From contig JASXSU010000001.1 of the NCBI GenBank assembly GCA_030674875.1, positions 1 to 64,000 on the forward strand: 64,000 nt of DNA, given 5' to 3'. Below the pieces are notes generated by a model. It saw only the letters and a list, made by a program, of their open reading frames with translations, was not told where the DNA came from and made no database searches. Every line of letters begins with the position of its first letter. Positions within the stretch are counted from its first letter, which is position 1. Source of the stretch: Candidatus Endonucleibacter sp. (ex Gigantidas childressi). GTDB taxonomy: Bacteria; Pseudomonadota; Gammaproteobacteria; Pseudomonadales; Endozoicomonadaceae. Shown piece after piece: positions 21,283-31,670 of the stretch. The translations under genes and the position numbers were made by a program.

Positions 21283-21879
21283 ATGCAGATTATACTTTAC
21301 TCAGTAATTGCTCTGCTGATTTTATCTTTGATTTTTGGTGCCATTCTTGGTTTTTCCAGTATTCACTTCAAGGTTGAAGGTAATCTTGTTGCTAATCAAA
21401 TAAATGATCTGCTGCCACAAACTCAATGCGGGCAATGTGGCCACCCAGGGTGCCGCCCATATGCTGAGGCAATTGCTAATGGCGAACCCATTAATAAATG
21501 TCCGCCGGGAGGTCAAGCCACTATCGACTCCCTAGCCGCTCTTCTTGGCCTTAAGTCTGAGCCTCTGGATTCAGAGCATGGCACAGAGAAAGGTACTCTG
21601 GTGGCTTTTATCCGAGAAGAAGAGTGCATCGGTTGCACTAAATGCATTCAGGCTTGCCCTGTTGATGCCATTATAGGTGCTGCTAAACAAATGCATACTG
21701 TTTTCACAGATGAATGCACAGGCTGTGATCTTTGTGTTGCCCCCTGCCCTGTAGATTGTATAGATATGCTACCTATTAAAATAACCACCAAAAACTGGAG
21801 CTGGACTCTGCCAGACTCAACTCAACTAATTGCAACCGATCGCTCCCATCTATCCCCCTCTGGAGGAAGAGCAGCGTGA
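21283..21879 (+). CDS. rnfB: Rnf/Rsx complex iron-sulfur subunit RnfB
   Basis: 198 residues from the ATG at 21283. This start is chosen over an upstream in-frame one inside rnfA because the N-terminal membrane helix then follows directly. The order is: membrane anchor (about 4-26), Fe-S cluster domain with [14 protein letters not shown] (CxxCxxxxC, 4Fe4S), then two ferredoxin-type clusters [15 protein letters not shown] and [15 protein letters not shown]. It passes electrons between soluble ferredoxin and the membrane subunits. Stop and the following GTG start overlap as GTGA. Confidence 0.96.
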   Translation: MQIILYSVIALLILSLIFGAILGFSSIHFKVEGNLVANQINDLLPQTQCGQCGHPGCRPYAEAIANGEPINKCPPGGQATIDSLAALLGLKSEPLDSEHGTEKGTLVAFIREEECIGCTKCIQACPVDAIIGAAKQMHTVFTDECTGCDLCVAPCPVDCIDMLPIKITTKNWSWTLPDSTQLIATDRSHLSPSGGRAA

Positions 21880-23840
21880 GAGATATGGCTATTAAATCAT
21901 TTCCCGGAGGTGTGCACCCTTCAGCAAATAAAGGGCTATCAACCAGCTTACCTATAGCAACCTTGCCTATCTTTAAGGAGTATGTATTGCCCCTTAATCA
22001 GCACTCAGGCACACAAGCGCAGTTACTAGTCAATGTAGGGGAGCAGGTATTAAAAGGTCAAGTATTAGCCAACGCAAGTAGTTTTGTGAGTGCACCGATT
22101 CATGCCCCAACATCGGGTTTAATCAGCGCCATTCGTCATCAACAAGGGCCGAACCCATCCGGGTTAACCGAAGATTGTATAATTCTGACTAGCGATGGCA
22201 AAGATCAGTGGACCTCGCTACAGCCCATTGCAGACTACAAAAATACAGATCCACAAGATCTTATAGAACGGATATATAACGCTGGAGTTGTTGGTCTGGG
22301 TGGGGCTGGTTTTCCCTCTGCGGTAAAAATGGCTCCTCAAACTCAAGTAAATATCACTACTCTTGTTGTTAATGGTGCAGAGTGTGAACCTTACATTACC
22401 GCTGATGATATGCTGATGCGTGAGCGAGCCCAAAAAATTATCAGCGGAATTGATATCCTTCATTATATTCTGAAGCTGAAGCAGGTATTTATTGGCATTG
22501 AAGACAACAAACCAAAAGCAATAAAAGCCATAGACAAGGCTTGTTCTGATCGTCCTTATCAGCGGGTAACAATACCAACAAAATATCCTTCCGGTGATGC
22601 ACAAATCCTTATCTATCTGTTAACAGGTCAAGAAGTACCCAGTGAGATCAGGTCGATGGAGATGGGTATACTTTGCTACAATGTTGGTACGTTAGTCGCC
22701 ATACATGATGCAATTATTGAAGGCAAGCCTCTGATATCACGCATTACAACACTGAGCGGAAAAGCATTAGTAAACCCTCAAAATGTTGAAGCACTAATAG
22801 GTACTCCAATCCGCGAGCTGTTGAATTTTGCAGGGATTAAAGAGATTAAACAAAAAGACCTATACCAACTTATAGTAGGTGGTTCAATGATGGGTTTTAG
22901 TCTGGAAAGCACAGAAGTCCCTATTATTAAAACTACCAATTGTCTGATAGCTGCAACCAAAGAAGAGCTTCCTCTCCCACCACCTCCTCAAGCCTGCATT
23001 CGTTGCGGCCTCTGCTCAGAAGTATGCCCGTGCTCCTTACTGCCCCAACAATTGTTCTGGTATGCAAAAGAGAAAAACCATAATCAATTGATACACCATA
23101 ATCTGTTTGACTGTATTGAATGCGGTGCATGCTCTTTTGTTTGTCCCAGCACCATACCTTTGGTTCAGTATTATCGGGCGTCAAAAGACAATATTAGACA
23201 ACAAGAAGCAAAGCATATTAAGTCTGAACAATCTAAGCAGCGCTTTGAATTTCGTCAAAAACGCATTGATCGTGAACGAGCAGAAAAAGAAGCTCGTCGC
23301 AAAAGCCGTATGGAACGGCAAGCAAAGCTCAAGCAGGAACAGATAGACAACCCTGACAGTCACTTATCAACATCGGAGCTAGATCCTATCAAAGAAGCCA
23401 TTGCCAAAGCTAAAGCAAAAAAAAGAATAACGTCCGGTGCTTCACTTGTTCAGCAGAGCTTATCTCAGCCATCCTTGCAACACCAAAAATTAAAAATTCA
23501 GATAGCAGCAGCTAAAGCACAACTCAAAAAAAATGAACACTCTCTCCTTCAAACAAGTGCCAAAAAGCAGGATACAGTAGAAAAGCTAAATTCTGATATT
23601 GATATGCTAAAAAAACAAATAAATGAATTGCAAAACGAGTATGATGCGCCATCGTTACAGATACCTCCATCGGTTAATCTTTCTGCTACTGTTGATAGTG
23701 AAAAACAAGACTTGGAGCAAGTGCAGGCACAGTTACTGAATGCAAAGAAAAAAAAGGAACAATTAGAATCACTTCTGAGCGATACATTAATTCCTCTGAA
23801 AACAGAATTTAACAGCGGAAATAATCATGACTCTGATTAA
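21876..23840 (+). CDS. rnfC: Rnf/Rsx complex subunit RnfC
   Basis: 654 residues from a GTG at 21876, which has a strong GGAGGAAG site 8-15 bases upstream; an ATG three codons later is the alternative. The N-terminal barrel-sandwich/SLBB-type region binds FMN and NADH ([21 protein letters not shown]). Two 4Fe4S motifs follow: [12 protein letters not shown] and [12 protein letters not shown] (about residues 370-425). The last ~200 residues are a charged, Lys/Glu/Gln-rich coiled-coil extension typical of gammaproteobacterial RsxC, somewhat shorter than E. coli's. Peripheral, cytoplasmic side. Overlaps rnfD by 14 bp. Confidence 0.96.
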   Translation: MRDMAIKSFPGGVHPSANKGLSTSLPIATLPIFKEYVLPLNQHSGTQAQLLVNVGEQVLKGQVLANASSFVSAPIHAPTSGLISAIRHQQGPNPSGLTEDCIILTSDGKDQWTSLQPIADYKNTDPQDLIERIYNAGVVGLGGAGFPSAVKMAPQTQVNITTLVVNGAECEPYITADDMLMRERAQKIISGIDILHYILKLKQVFIGIEDNKPKAIKAIDKACSDRPYQRVTIPTKYPSGDAQILIYLLTGQEVPSEIRSMEMGILCYNVGTLVAIHDAIIEGKPLISRITTLSGKALVNPQNVEALIGTPIRELLNFAGIKEIKQKDLYQLIVGGSMMGFSLESTEVPIIKTTNCLIAATKEELPLPPPPQACIRCGLCSEVCPCSLLPQQLFWYAKEKNHNQLIHHNLFDCIECGACSFVCPSTIPLVQYYRASKDNIRQQEAKHIKSEQSKQRFEFRQKRIDRERAEKEARRKSRMERQAKLKQEQIDNPDSHLSTSELDPIKEAIAKAKAKKRITSGASLVQQSLSQPSLQHQKLKIQIAAAKAQLKKNEHSLLQTSAKKQDTVEKLNSDIDMLKKQINELQNEYDAPSLQIPPSVNLSATVDSEKQDLEQVQAQLLNAKKKKEQLESLLSDTLIPLKTEFNSGNNHDSD

Positions 23841-24897
23841 GCAGACATCACCTCACACAATCAGTGCCAACCGCACCCAGCAGATAATGAAGCTAGTATT
23901 GCTTACTACAATACCGGGAACGCTGGCTCAGACTCTGTTTTTTGGCTGGGGGGCCATCATCAATATTATTTGGTGTTCTCTGGTAGCCATTGGTTGCGAA
24001 GCACTAGTTCTAAAGTTACGAAAACGATCCATTAGTTTTTATCTAAGTGATTACAGCGTTATTGTTACAGCACTATTACTTGCGATCTCTTTGCCACCCT
24101 TGGCACCTTGGTGGCTAACTTTAATAGGTACCATCTTTGCTGTTATTGTTGGCAAACATCTTTATGGTGGGCTAGGCCAGAATCCATTTAACCCTGCAAT
24201 GCTGGGTTATGTATTGTTACTGATCTCTTTTCCTCAGGAAATGACCAATTGGTTATCACCACAGGGAATAACTGAAAGCATTACCAACCAACCACTAGGT
24301 GAAGGGGTACTCAGCGCTTTTACTAATATCTTTTGGGAAAAAAGTGTTGGTATAGATGCTTTTAGTATGGCTACCCCGCTTGACGTTGTCAGAGAAAATA
24401 CTAGCCTGACCATGACCGAGCTCTGGACTAGCAATCCAGTTTTTCAGAATTTTGCCGGTAGAGGCTGGTTCTGGATTAATGTTTATTATCTGCTGGGTGG
24501 CTTGTTTTTGCTCTATAAAAGAGTATTCACTTGGCACGCCCCCTTTGGCATGCTGATAGCATTGGCAGTTATGTCTTTCTTATTTCTGAACGGCAACGGT
24601 TCCGAAAGCCATGGTTCAACACTTTTTCATTTATTCAGTGGTGCCAGCATGCTAGGAGCTTTCTTTATTGTCACAGATCCTGTAAGCAGCGCCACTAGCA
24701 ATAAAGGTAGACTAATATTTGGAATAGGGGTGGGGTTCTTCGTTTATATAATCCGCGCTTGGGGGGGGTATCCTGATGGTGTTGCTTTTGCCGTTTTGTT
24801 GATGAATATGGCAAGCCCAACAATCGACTATTATACCCAACCACGCACTTATGGCCACAAAAAGCCAAACAAAGGGCTTCCAACAAAATCAAAGTAA
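23827..24897 (+). CDS. rnfD: Rnf/Rsx complex membrane subunit RnfD with covalent FMN site
   Basis: 356 residues with about nine to ten helices. The motif S-M-A-T (in DAFSMATPLD) puts the flavinylated Thr at residue 183, the equivalent of the family's covalently FMN-bound Thr. Conserved GGLGQNPFNPAMLGY and the C-terminal GAFFIVTDPVSSAT are present. It forms the ion-translocating core with RnfA and RnfE. The N-terminal 14 bp overlap rnfC, which suggests translational coupling. Confidence 0.96.
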   Translation: MTLIKQTSPHTISANRTQQIMKLVLLTTIPGTLAQTLFFGWGAIINIIWCSLVAIGCEALVLKLRKRSISFYLSDYSVIVTALLLAISLPPLAPWWLTLIGTIFAVIVGKHLYGGLGQNPFNPAMLGYVLLLISFPQEMTNWLSPQGITESITNQPLGEGVLSAFTNIFWEKSVGIDAFSMATPLDVVRENTSLTMTELWTSNPVFQNFAGRGWFWINVYYLLGGLFLLYKRVFTWHAPFGMLIALAVMSFLFLNGNGSESHGSTLFHLFSGASMLGAFFIVTDPVSSATSNKGRLIFGIGVGFFVYIIRAWGGYPDGVAFAVLLMNMASPTIDYYTQPRTYGHKKPNKGLPTKSK

Positions 24898-24912
24898 GGC
24901 CGTTACCTGAAG

Positions 24913-25614
24913 ATGAATAACGATACAGAGACTAAGCCAAAGAATCTGACAAACCCAATTATTAAAAGTACTATCCAGAACAGTCTCACCCTTGGGCTTT
25001 TCTCCGTACTAACTGTTGGCCTGATATCCCTCACTTATATACTCACCAGTGACCGTATCTTAGAACAGGTTAGGAGCTATGAAGCAAAGGCGTTAATAGC
25101 AATTCTGCCTGATACAACTTATGATAATATTCTGTTGGATACTACTATCACATTGCAGCCCTCAAGGCTCTTATCAACCCGTAGTGAAAAAAAAGCATTT
25201 ATCGCCTTTAAACAAAACCAACCATTAGCCATTATTCTGCCGGCTGTAGCACCTAACGGATATAACGGACAGATAGAGTTATTGGTTGGTATTAACAGAG
25301 ATGGTACCCTGTCTGGGGTACGGGTTGTAACACACAAAGAAACACCGGGACTAGGTGATAAAATTGATACAAAAATCACCAATTGGATTTTAGGCTTTAA
25401 TGGTAAATCATTAGAAAATATAGATGAACGGGGATGGGCGGTACAAAAAGATGGAGGTCAATTTGACCAGTTCACCGGAGCCACAATTACCCCAAGAGCT
25501 GTGGTTGCAGCCGTTCACAAAGCGTTAAAATATTTTGAGGCACACCAACAGGAATTGCTAAACAAAGATCTTATTAAAAAGAATGGTACGCAGGATAGTC
25601 AACATGACCAATAA
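24913..25614 (+). CDS. rnfG: Rnf/Rsx complex flavoprotein subunit RnfG
   Basis: 233 residues: one N-terminal membrane anchor (about 26-46) and a periplasmic FMN-binding domain. The flavinylation motif TGAT (in [13 protein letters not shown]) places the phosphoester-linked FMN on Thr191. Conserved [14 protein letters not shown] is also seen. The flavin is attached by ApbE, which is not in this window. Starts 15 bp after rnfD and overlaps rnfE by 11 bp. Confidence 0.96.
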   Translation: MNNDTETKPKNLTNPIIKSTIQNSLTLGLFSVLTVGLISLTYILTSDRILEQVRSYEAKALIAILPDTTYDNILLDTTITLQPSRLLSTRSEKKAFIAFKQNQPLAIILPAVAPNGYNGQIELLVGINRDGTLSGVRVVTHKETPGLGDKIDTKITNWILGFNGKSLENIDERGWAVQKDGGQFDQFTGATITPRAVVAAVHKALKYFEAHQQELLNKDLIKKNGTQDSQHDQ

Positions 25615-26329
25615 CGGCCAGCTATTAACTAAAACTACAGATGTAGTTTCTCAGGGTCTATGGAAAAACAATCCGGCATTGGTTCAATTGCTAGGATTAT
25701 GCCCTCTTTTGGGGGTATCCAACAGCGTTGTTAATGCGCTTGGTCTTGGTTTTGCTACCATGCTAGTTGTAATGGGATCAAATATTGCTGTTTCTTTGAT
25801 TCGCCATCAAATTGGGAGTGCCATAAGGCTACCAGTATTTGTCATGATTATTGCTTCATTTACTACCTGCATTGAGTTGTTGATGCAGGCTTATGCCTAT
25901 GAGCTTTATCTCATTTTAGGAATATTTATTCCTCTAATCGTCACTAACTGTATCATTCTCGGACGGGCGGATGCTTTTGCCTCGAAAAACCCTATTCATC
26001 TATCAGCCCTCGATGGTTTTATGATGGGAGCTGGTTTTGCATTAGTTTTGTTGGTATTAGGCTTTATACGCGAATTGATTGGTCAAGGTACAATATTTGC
26101 CAATATGGACCTTCTTATGGGGCCTGTTGCTAAAAGCTGGACCATAACTTTGTTTGACGATTACAAACCATTTCTGTTTGCAGTATTACCCCCAGGTGCT
26201 TTTGTGTTTATGGGCTTTTTGATTGCCTTAAAAAATGTCATAGATAAACGTACTAAAGAGCGCAAAAAAACCAACAAAACAGTTATTGAAACTGGCAGCA
26301 AACGAATAAGGATAACTGGCGGCGTATAG
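25604..26329 (+). CDS. rnfE: Rnf/Rsx complex membrane subunit RnfE
   Basis: 241 residues from the ATG at 25604. This start is preferred over a longer in-frame one because the product then begins MTNNGQ... ahead of the conserved [20 protein letters not shown]. Six hydrophobic helices, homologous to RnfA; carries the paired Cys in LGLCP and [10 protein letters not shown] that share the membrane Fe-S centre with RnfA. Last gene of the operon. The nth gene that commonly follows in gammaproteobacteria is absent; IS debris follows instead. Confidence 0.96.
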   Translation: MTNNGQLLTKTTDVVSQGLWKNNPALVQLLGLCPLLGVSNSVVNALGLGFATMLVVMGSNIAVSLIRHQIGSAIRLPVFVMIIASFTTCIELLMQAYAYELYLILGIFIPLIVTNCIILGRADAFASKNPIHLSALDGFMMGAGFALVLLVLGFIRELIGQGTIFANMDLLMGPVAKSWTITLFDDYKPFLFAVLPPGAFVFMGFLIALKNVIDKRTKERKKTNKTVIETGSKRIRITGGV

Positions 26330-26340
26330 TCTGTTTACAA

Positions 26341-26503
26341 AGAAATGCCGGTGCAAGTTTATCTAGTTACTGCAGTGCGTACCATGGGAAAAAACCGTTC
26401 CTATAAATGTTTTTTAACGGGGCAGATTAGTTTGCACTTACTCTCTGACCATCTCTGTTTAAGTTAAAAAAACCCGAAGAAGAGACAACTATACTGGCAC
26501 AGA
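26341..26503. mobile_element. Degraded IS end repeated elsewhere in the window
   Basis: The string gaccatctctgtttaagtt...actatactggcacag matches, with changes, 15405-15460. It is a remnant of the same IS5/IS1182-like element, cut by the IS4 copy that starts at 26504. Confidence 0.45.
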
Positions 26504-27671
26504 GGTATGTACGAGACAAAAAATCTGAAGACCTTGATTTTCAAGGCATAATTTAGTACGATGTAACTCTCAGACAAGGTAACCTGCAAGGTCTTTTACC
26601 CCAGAATAGGTTATGGTTGTTGAACATGAAAGACGTCAGTTCATTGGTCAAGAAGCTTAAGGCTTATTTACCCCTGCATCAAGCTAGGATCACCTTCATT
26701 GCACAGTTTGTAACGGCCTTACTGCGTAGCCGTTCCACTAACTTGTACCAGGTAGCCGAAGAGTTTCAAGACAGCGAGTCCAGTTATCGCCGTATAAAAC
26801 GATTTTTCACTGACTATGATTACAGTTTTGAGCAGCTAGGTGGGCTGATTCTGAGCTGCTGGACATGGATCGCTTTACCCTATGCATGGATAGAACCAAC
26901 TGGAAGCATGGCTCCAAAAACGTCAACTATCTGGTGGTATCAATTGCTTGGCAAGGAACCTCAATCCCTATTGTTTGGGAGTGTCTTGACAAAAAAAGAG
27001 GAAACTCCAATACAGATGAACGCATAGCGGTAATGGAGCGTGTACTAAATCTCATTCCCATAAAGAGAATTGATAACCTTCTGGCAGATCGTGAGTTTAT
27101 AGGCCACGAATGGTTAGACTGGTTACGTCAAAACAAACTGTCATGCAGAATTCTGGTTAAAAGCAATAATGTGGTGGAACATCGAAGCAAAAAGATTGCC
27201 GTTGGCAAGCTATGCACAGTCGTTAGTATCAATCAAACAGTAACGTGGCATAGCAAAAAGAAAGTATCTGGAGTACAGTTCTATATTGCAGCCCGTCGAA
27301 CTCTGAAAGGATTGTTGATCGTGGTAGCTACTAAAAAGCCAGACAGCATAATAGATGACTATAGTAAGCGCTGGAGTATTGAAACCATGTTTGGCAATCT
27401 AAAAAGTCTGGCCTTTGAGTTGGAGTCCACACATATAACGAACCTTGACCGGATGGATAAACTGATGGGACTACTGACGATTGCTGTTGTGTGGTGCCTA
27501 CTAGTAGGGCGCTGGTGTTATGGGAATGTAAATCCATTGCCGCTGAACAAGCATTACCGTCCATTTCGATTAGGCTTGGATAGGCTTAGACTGGTGTTCA
27601 AAAACAGCTGTGCAAAAAATGATCAAACCACTTTTTTAGATCTGCTAAATGTTTTGTCCCGTGCCTAGGCA
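26504..27671 (+). mobile_element. IS4-family insertion sequence, best preserved copy
   Basis: Left end ggtatgtacgagac and right end gtcccgtgcctagg form imperfect inverted repeats matching those of the copy at 8846-10019. Length is about 1.17 kb. The transposase within is whole except for one frameshift. The element separates the rnf operon from the ankyrin gene. A clear target-site duplication could not be identified. Confidence 0.8.
26626..27668 (+). pseudogene. IS4-family transposase with a single frameshift
   Basis: About 345 residues in two overlapping frames. Near 26860 this copy reads gagctgctggac where the copy at 8846-10019 has gagttgcctggac, so one C was lost and the frame changes after LILSC. 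All motifs remain: CMDRTNWKHGSKN and LADREFIGHEWL (DDE acidic residues) and the IS4 YREK signature YSKRWSIETMFGNLKS. A single repair or ribosomal slip would restore a full enzyme; nothing like a classical slippery heptamer is seen at the break. Confidence 0.75.
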
Positions 27672-27715
27672 TGCATGTTAAGGTGGTCAACTTTTTAGTA
27701 TTAAGGTGTTAAAAA

Positions 27716-28525
27716 ATGAAATATATATATCTACTAATGATATTAATTATAACTAGCAATTTTACTATGGCAGTAAAAGTTAATGGTTATGACGAGGTAG
27801 TAAAGCATAGTAGTGGTGATAAAATTACGATCGATACCTGTGCAAAGATGATGGACACCGGTTTAGATGCAAGTACAGTAGACACTACAGAAAAAAATCA
27901 ACAAACCATAAACAGTGATAGTTTGCCAATAGCGTTATCGAACAACATTGATCCTATAAACAAAGACTTTTATGAAGGTATTGACTGTGAAGATTTGATT
28001 ACGAATGATAAATGTAATTACACATGCATGGAATGTAACAATGGTCAACCCTGGTGTATAAAGCATGTATTATCCTGCATTTATACTTCAGAGACCGATA
28101 TCAACGAACAAGATGAAAGCGGAAATACACGATTACATTATATAACACATATCTCAGAGAGATATACATCGATATTAAAACTTCTTTTATATATGGTTGG
28201 AATTCGACGAGATTTGAATGTTAATATACAAAACAATTTTGGAGATACTCCTCTTCATCTTGTATTAAAAAAGATGAGGAAACCTATTAATAAAGATGAA
28301 GTTCTTGTGCTAATGAGTATGGGGGCAGACATTCATATGACAAACTACCGCGGACAATCGCCACTAGACATAGCTCGCGAGCTTTCGCCGCTCGCTAGTC
28401 AAGAAATAATTGATATTTTAAAAGGAAGGGTTTATGTTCTAAAAGAATCTATTATGAAGGCAAAAGAACTGGTTCATTCGTTAGAAGGGCATATTCAGAT
28501 TTCCGAGATTATTTATAAAAGATAA
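27716..28525 (+). CDS. Secreted ankyrin-repeat protein
   Basis: 269 residues. A hydrophobic N-terminal signal peptide (about 3-19, MKYIYLLMILIITSN) is followed by a Cys-bearing region (CNYTCMECNNGQPWC) and two to three ankyrin repeats: INEQDESGNTRLHYI, NIQNNFGDTPLHLVL and IHMTNYRGQSPLDIA. An AAGGTG site lies about 7 bases before the ATG. Ankyrin repeats mediate protein-protein contacts and are common in exported proteins of host-associated bacteria; no enzymatic domain is seen. Location periplasmic or secreted. The IS4 element ends 44 bp upstream, so expression may depend on that IS or a short promoter. Confidence 0.75.
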   Translation: MKYIYLLMILIITSNFTMAVKVNGYDEVVKHSSGDKITIDTCAKMMDTGLDASTVDTTEKNQQTINSDSLPIALSNNIDPINKDFYEGIDCEDLITNDKCNYTCMECNNGQPWCIKHVLSCIYTSETDINEQDESGNTRLHYITHISERYTSILKLLLYMVGIRRDLNVNIQNNFGDTPLHLVLKKMRKPINKDEVLVLMSMGADIHMTNYRGQSPLDIARELSPLASQEIIDILKGRVYVLKESIMKAKELVHSLEGHIQISEIIYKR

Positions 28526-28853
28526 CCTCCAACTTGTAATAAATACTGATTATAATAAATATCTGTATTTATTATAATGTGGCGCATCCAAATCAGAATT
28601 TGCGGCTTATAAAACACCGGAGGAATTCTTTTATGAATAACTACTTTTGTCGCACTTCAAACTTGATACTAAGCCGAATAGGTACGTCAAAATCAGTCCG
28701 AAGCACTAAAAACAGTGTATAAAACTGATAATTTGATGTTCAACTCCTTGGCAAACTTCGTAATGGCTGACAAAACTGGGCAAGTTCAATGACCATGACC
28801 AAAGCCTGTGGTCATACTGAAGTCTCTATGTCTGATTTTAATGTGTTTTTTAG
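28526..28853. other. Intergenic region ankyrin gene-purD
   Basis: Holds an AT-rich inverted repeat just after the ankyrin gene (aataaatac...gtatttatt, 28541-28577), a solo IS30-A end (28604-28674) and no supported gene. Confidence 0.5.
28604..28674 (+). repeat. Solo end of IS30-type element A
   Basis: agcttataaaacaccggagg...cttttgtcgcacttcaaacttgatactaagc-type sequence, the inverse of the end at 31637-31707 and also present at 36219-36287, 37529-37602, 49812-49880 and 50765-50838. No transposase body accompanies it here. Confidence 0.7.
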
Positions 28854-30137
28854 TTAGTTGTTTTCACGTTCAATAGCACGATAACCGATATCTGTTCGAT
28901 AATAGACGTCGCTCCATTGAATACTTTTGATCGCTTGATAGGCTTTTTCTTGAGCAACGCTGACGGTGTCACCTAGTGCGGTAATACATAAAATTCTGCC
29001 ACCGTTGGTTACAACATGTTTGTTTTTTAATTCCGTGCCTGCATGAAAAATATGTGTGTCGGGTAGGTTGGTTTCGAGGCCGTAGATATTATCACCTTTG
29101 CGATATTTTTCTGGATATCCTCCGGCTGCCATGACTACACCCAACGCTACTCGTTGATCCCATTGTACTTTTGTGTCAGCAAGTAAGCCTTGAGTACCTT
29201 TCAAGCAGAGCTCAGTTATATTGGATTTGAGACGCATTAGAATGGGCTGCGCTTCTGGGTCACCAAAGCGACAATTGTATTCTAACACCCATGGGGTTCC
29301 TTTGTCATCAATCATCAGTCCGGCGTAAAGAAACCCTTTGTAAGGGGCGCCTTCTTTGGCCATACCATGAACAGTTGGGTAGATGACTTCGGTCATAATT
29401 CGGTCATGAATTTTTTGGGTAACAGCTGGGGCTGGAGAGTATGCACCCATGCCGCCGGTATTGGGTCCATTATCACCATTATCTCTTGCCTTGTGGTCTT
29501 GGCTGGTGGCCAGAGGAACGACATGGCTACCGTCAACCATTACAATAAAACTTACTTCTTCGCCTTGTAGTAATGTTTCAATAATGACTTTGTGTCCGGC
29601 TTCTTCAAAAGCATTGCCTGCCAACATGTTATCAATAGCTGAAAAAGCTTGATCTTCTGTTTTAGCGAGAATGACACCTTTGCCAGCAGCAAGACCATCA
29701 GCTTTGACTACAATTGGTGTACCTTGCTCTCTAATGTAGTCTTTAGCTTGATGGATGTCAGTGAAGCTTTGATAAGCTGCAGTTGGTATATTGTGCCTTG
29801 TCAAAAAGGATTTACTGAAAGTTTTTGAGCCTTCAAGCTGGGCTGCGGCTTTATTTGGACCAAAGACTGTTAAACCGACCTCTTCAAAATAGTCGACAAG
29901 ACCAGCAACTAGTGGTGCTTCAGGCCCAACAATGGTTAAAGTAATGTTTTCATCTTGGGCAAAGTTGGCAAGACCTTTAATATCTAGCACTCCGATAGGA
30001 ATATTTGTCACTTTTTCTGTTAGTGCAGTACCTGCATTGCCAGGAGCAACAAAAACCCGATCTACCTGCGGATCTTGTGCGACCTTCCAGGCTAGCGCAT
30101 GTTCGCGCCCACCATTTCCTATAATCAGAACTTTCAT
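28854..30137 (-). CDS. purD: Phosphoribosylamine-glycine ligase (GAR synthetase)
   Basis: 427 residues from the ATG at 30137, which has an AAGGA site 9 bases upstream and gives the expected MKVLIIGNGGREHALAWK; a longer in-frame start at 30236 is unlikely. ATP-grasp enzyme joining glycine to phosphoribosylamine, step two of purine synthesis. Motifs: GPEAPLVAGL, the ATP-binding VVKADGLAAGKGV, GGMGAYSP and the metal-binding EYNCRFGDPEAQ. Normal length. purH, often adjacent, is not here. Confidence 0.96.
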   Translation of the reverse strand: MKVLIIGNGGREHALAWKVAQDPQVDRVFVAPGNAGTALTEKVTNIPIGVLDIKGLANFAQDENITLTIVGPEAPLVAGLVDYFEEVGLTVFGPNKAAAQLEGSKTFSKSFLTRHNIPTAAYQSFTDIHQAKDYIREQGTPIVVKADGLAAGKGVILAKTEDQAFSAIDNMLAGNAFEEAGHKVIIETLLQGEEVSFIVMVDGSHVVPLATSQDHKARDNGDNGPNTGGMGAYSPAPAVTQKIHDRIMTEVIYPTVHGMAKEGAPYKGFLYAGLMIDDKGTPWVLEYNCRFGDPEAQPILMRLKSNITELCLKGTQGLLADTKVQWDQRVALGVVMAAGGYPEKYRKGDNIYGLETNLPDTHIFHAGTELKNKHVVTNGGRILCITALGDTVSVAQEKAYQAIKSIQWSDVYYRTDIGYRAIERENN

Positions 30138-30190
30138 TGGGTATTTATCCTTTTTTGTTAGGTGGGTATTGAGCGTTGTGCTTGGTATGG

Positions 30191-30312
30191 TATACCAACC
30201 CCCCCTTGAAAGTGTTGGGTTATTGACTGCGCTCACACACCTTAATCACCTATGTTCATAGGGTTTAGCACGCGTATTGTCTACTTACACCTTCAATGGT
30301 AATAGGTGTATA
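30191..30312. repeat. TATACCC element, subfamily B
   Basis: Starts tataccaacccccccttgaa, contains ttgactgcgctcacacacc...cctatgttcatagggtt and ends accttcaatggtaataggtgtata. The terminal segments are imperfect inverted repeats. Confidence 0.7.
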
Positions 30313-30560
30313 TCAATGCGAATTCAAGATGGCAGTTTATGCTGATCTCACTGCACCCCTAAGGCTGAGCCATCAATGAGCAGACAAGCCTTCCGACTCC
30401 AGCAATACCGTCTTAATGTAGTTACACTTTTAAGCACCACACTCTTTCTTATGACGTGATTTCAACTTTGTTTTTTGCTGTGATGAGAAAGTGATTTCTA
30501 ACATGAGCGAAGAATGGAGCAAAATAGCTTCAAAATCAAGTATCTTCAATGATCAAGGGT

Positions 30561-30687
30561 GTATGCCAGTTACCAGTAAAGGTGTGGGGGTGGGGACAAA
30601 CGATCTAAGCCCCATGAACCGATGAGTAGAATCTTATTGGGGTGAGTGAGCGCAGTCAATAGCTCCACACTTTTAATGAGGGTCGGT
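30561..30687. repeat. TATACCC-type element, subfamily B, inverted and degraded
   Basis: Reads gtatgccagttaccagtaaaggtgt...ccccatgaaccgatgagta...ggggtgagtgagcgcagtcaatag...cacttttaatgagggt, the reverse complement of the B core. A further partial copy follows at about 30690-30752. Confidence 0.55.
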
Positions 30688-30905
30688 AGAGATGGCTTGG
30701 GTGAGTGAGAGTGATCAGTAATATTACACTTTCAATAGTAATGGCTATATCTGTAGAATGAACACTCGTACTTAGAGATGCAGAGCTAATTATTATAAGC
30801 TTGGAGTCTTGTTTTTTGTTGCAGTCTGCCTAATATCTAACGATTTTTAGTATAAGGCTGGTATTTCTTTATAGAGTTAACTTCCGCAATTGTGTAAGAG
30901 AGCGT

Positions 30906-31670
30906 ATGAATCATAATACTTCCCCGTCAGGAGCCTTTTTTTTTATAGCAGGCTTTAAAATGATGTTTAACCCAGCGCTTCGTTGGTTTGTTTTTGCACC
31001 TCTGCTTATTAATGTTTTTGTCTTAAGTGCTATCGTCTACTGGACATTACAAAAATTTTCAGGTTTGATGGCCATTTTGGTAGGCTGGCTGCCAGAATGG
31101 ATGAGTTTTTCTGAGTATTTGCTCTGGCCATTGTTTTTGTTAGGAGTCATAGTGAGTGTGTTTTTCCTTTTTACTGTTATCGGTAACCTTATTGCATCCC
31201 CTTTCAATGCCATTCTTGCTGAAAAAGTACAGAGGATGGAAGGATTTACGTTACCTGATGTAGCACTAAAAGACTGGTTAGTTATTTTACCGAAAAACAT
31301 TGGCCGTGAACTACGCAAGATACAGTATTATTTACCTAAAATATTATTGCTGCTATTTCTCTCTTTCATACCAGTTATTAACCTTATCAGTCCGTTTATC
31401 TGGTTTCTGTTCAATGGTTGGATGATGGCTATTCAGTACTGCGACTATGCGGCAGATAATAGGGGCCTGTTGTTTACAGATATGATGAGACGTCTTAATA
31501 ATAACACGTCAGTGGCTTGGAGCTTTGGTGCTACCGTTAATGTGATGATGCTGATACCTTTTGTTAATCTTTTGATTATACCAGCAGCTGTTATTGGCTC
31601 AACACTGCTATGGGAGAGACGCATTGAACCGAGTCCACTTAGTATAAATCTTGAAGTGCGACAAAAGTAG
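30906..31670 (+). CDS. cysZ: Sulfate transporter CysZ, C-terminus altered by IS
   Basis: 254 residues with four membrane-spanning regions, normal for CysZ, which imports sulfate for cysteine synthesis. Recognised by LVNILLM-like N-terminal helix context, NLIASPFNAILAEKVQ and the strongly conserved FLFNGWMMAIQYCDYAADN. An AAGAGAG site precedes the ATG. The last ten codons (LSINLEVRQK) read into the end of the IS30-A element at 31637, so the native C-terminus has been replaced. The core transporter is complete and probably functional. Confidence 0.9.
   Translation: MNHNTSPSGAFFFIAGFKMMFNPALRWFVFAPLLINVFVLSAIVYWTLQKFSGLMAILVGWLPEWMSFSEYLLWPLFLLGVIVSVFFLFTVIGNLIASPFNAILAEKVQRMEGFTLPDVALKDWLVILPKNIGRELRKIQYYLPKILLLLFLSFIPVINLISPFIWFLFNGWMMAIQYCDYAADNRGLLFTDMMRRLNNNTSVAWSFGATVNVMMLIPFVNLLIIPAAVIGSTLLWERRIEPSPLSINLEVRQK

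Larger units (their letters stand above)
30138..30905. other. Intergenic region purD-cysZ
   Basis: About 770 bp without a gene. It contains one B-type element (30191-30312), a reverse-oriented copy (about 30561-30687) and a further partial copy to about 30752, plus unassigned AT-rich sequence. Confidence 0.55.

Noticed and set aside
26626-27668. Programmed frameshift in the IS4 transposase
   Set aside because: The break is a single-base loss relative to the other copy, which stays in frame there; no slippery heptamer or stimulatory structure is seen. IS4 transposases are normally single-frame.
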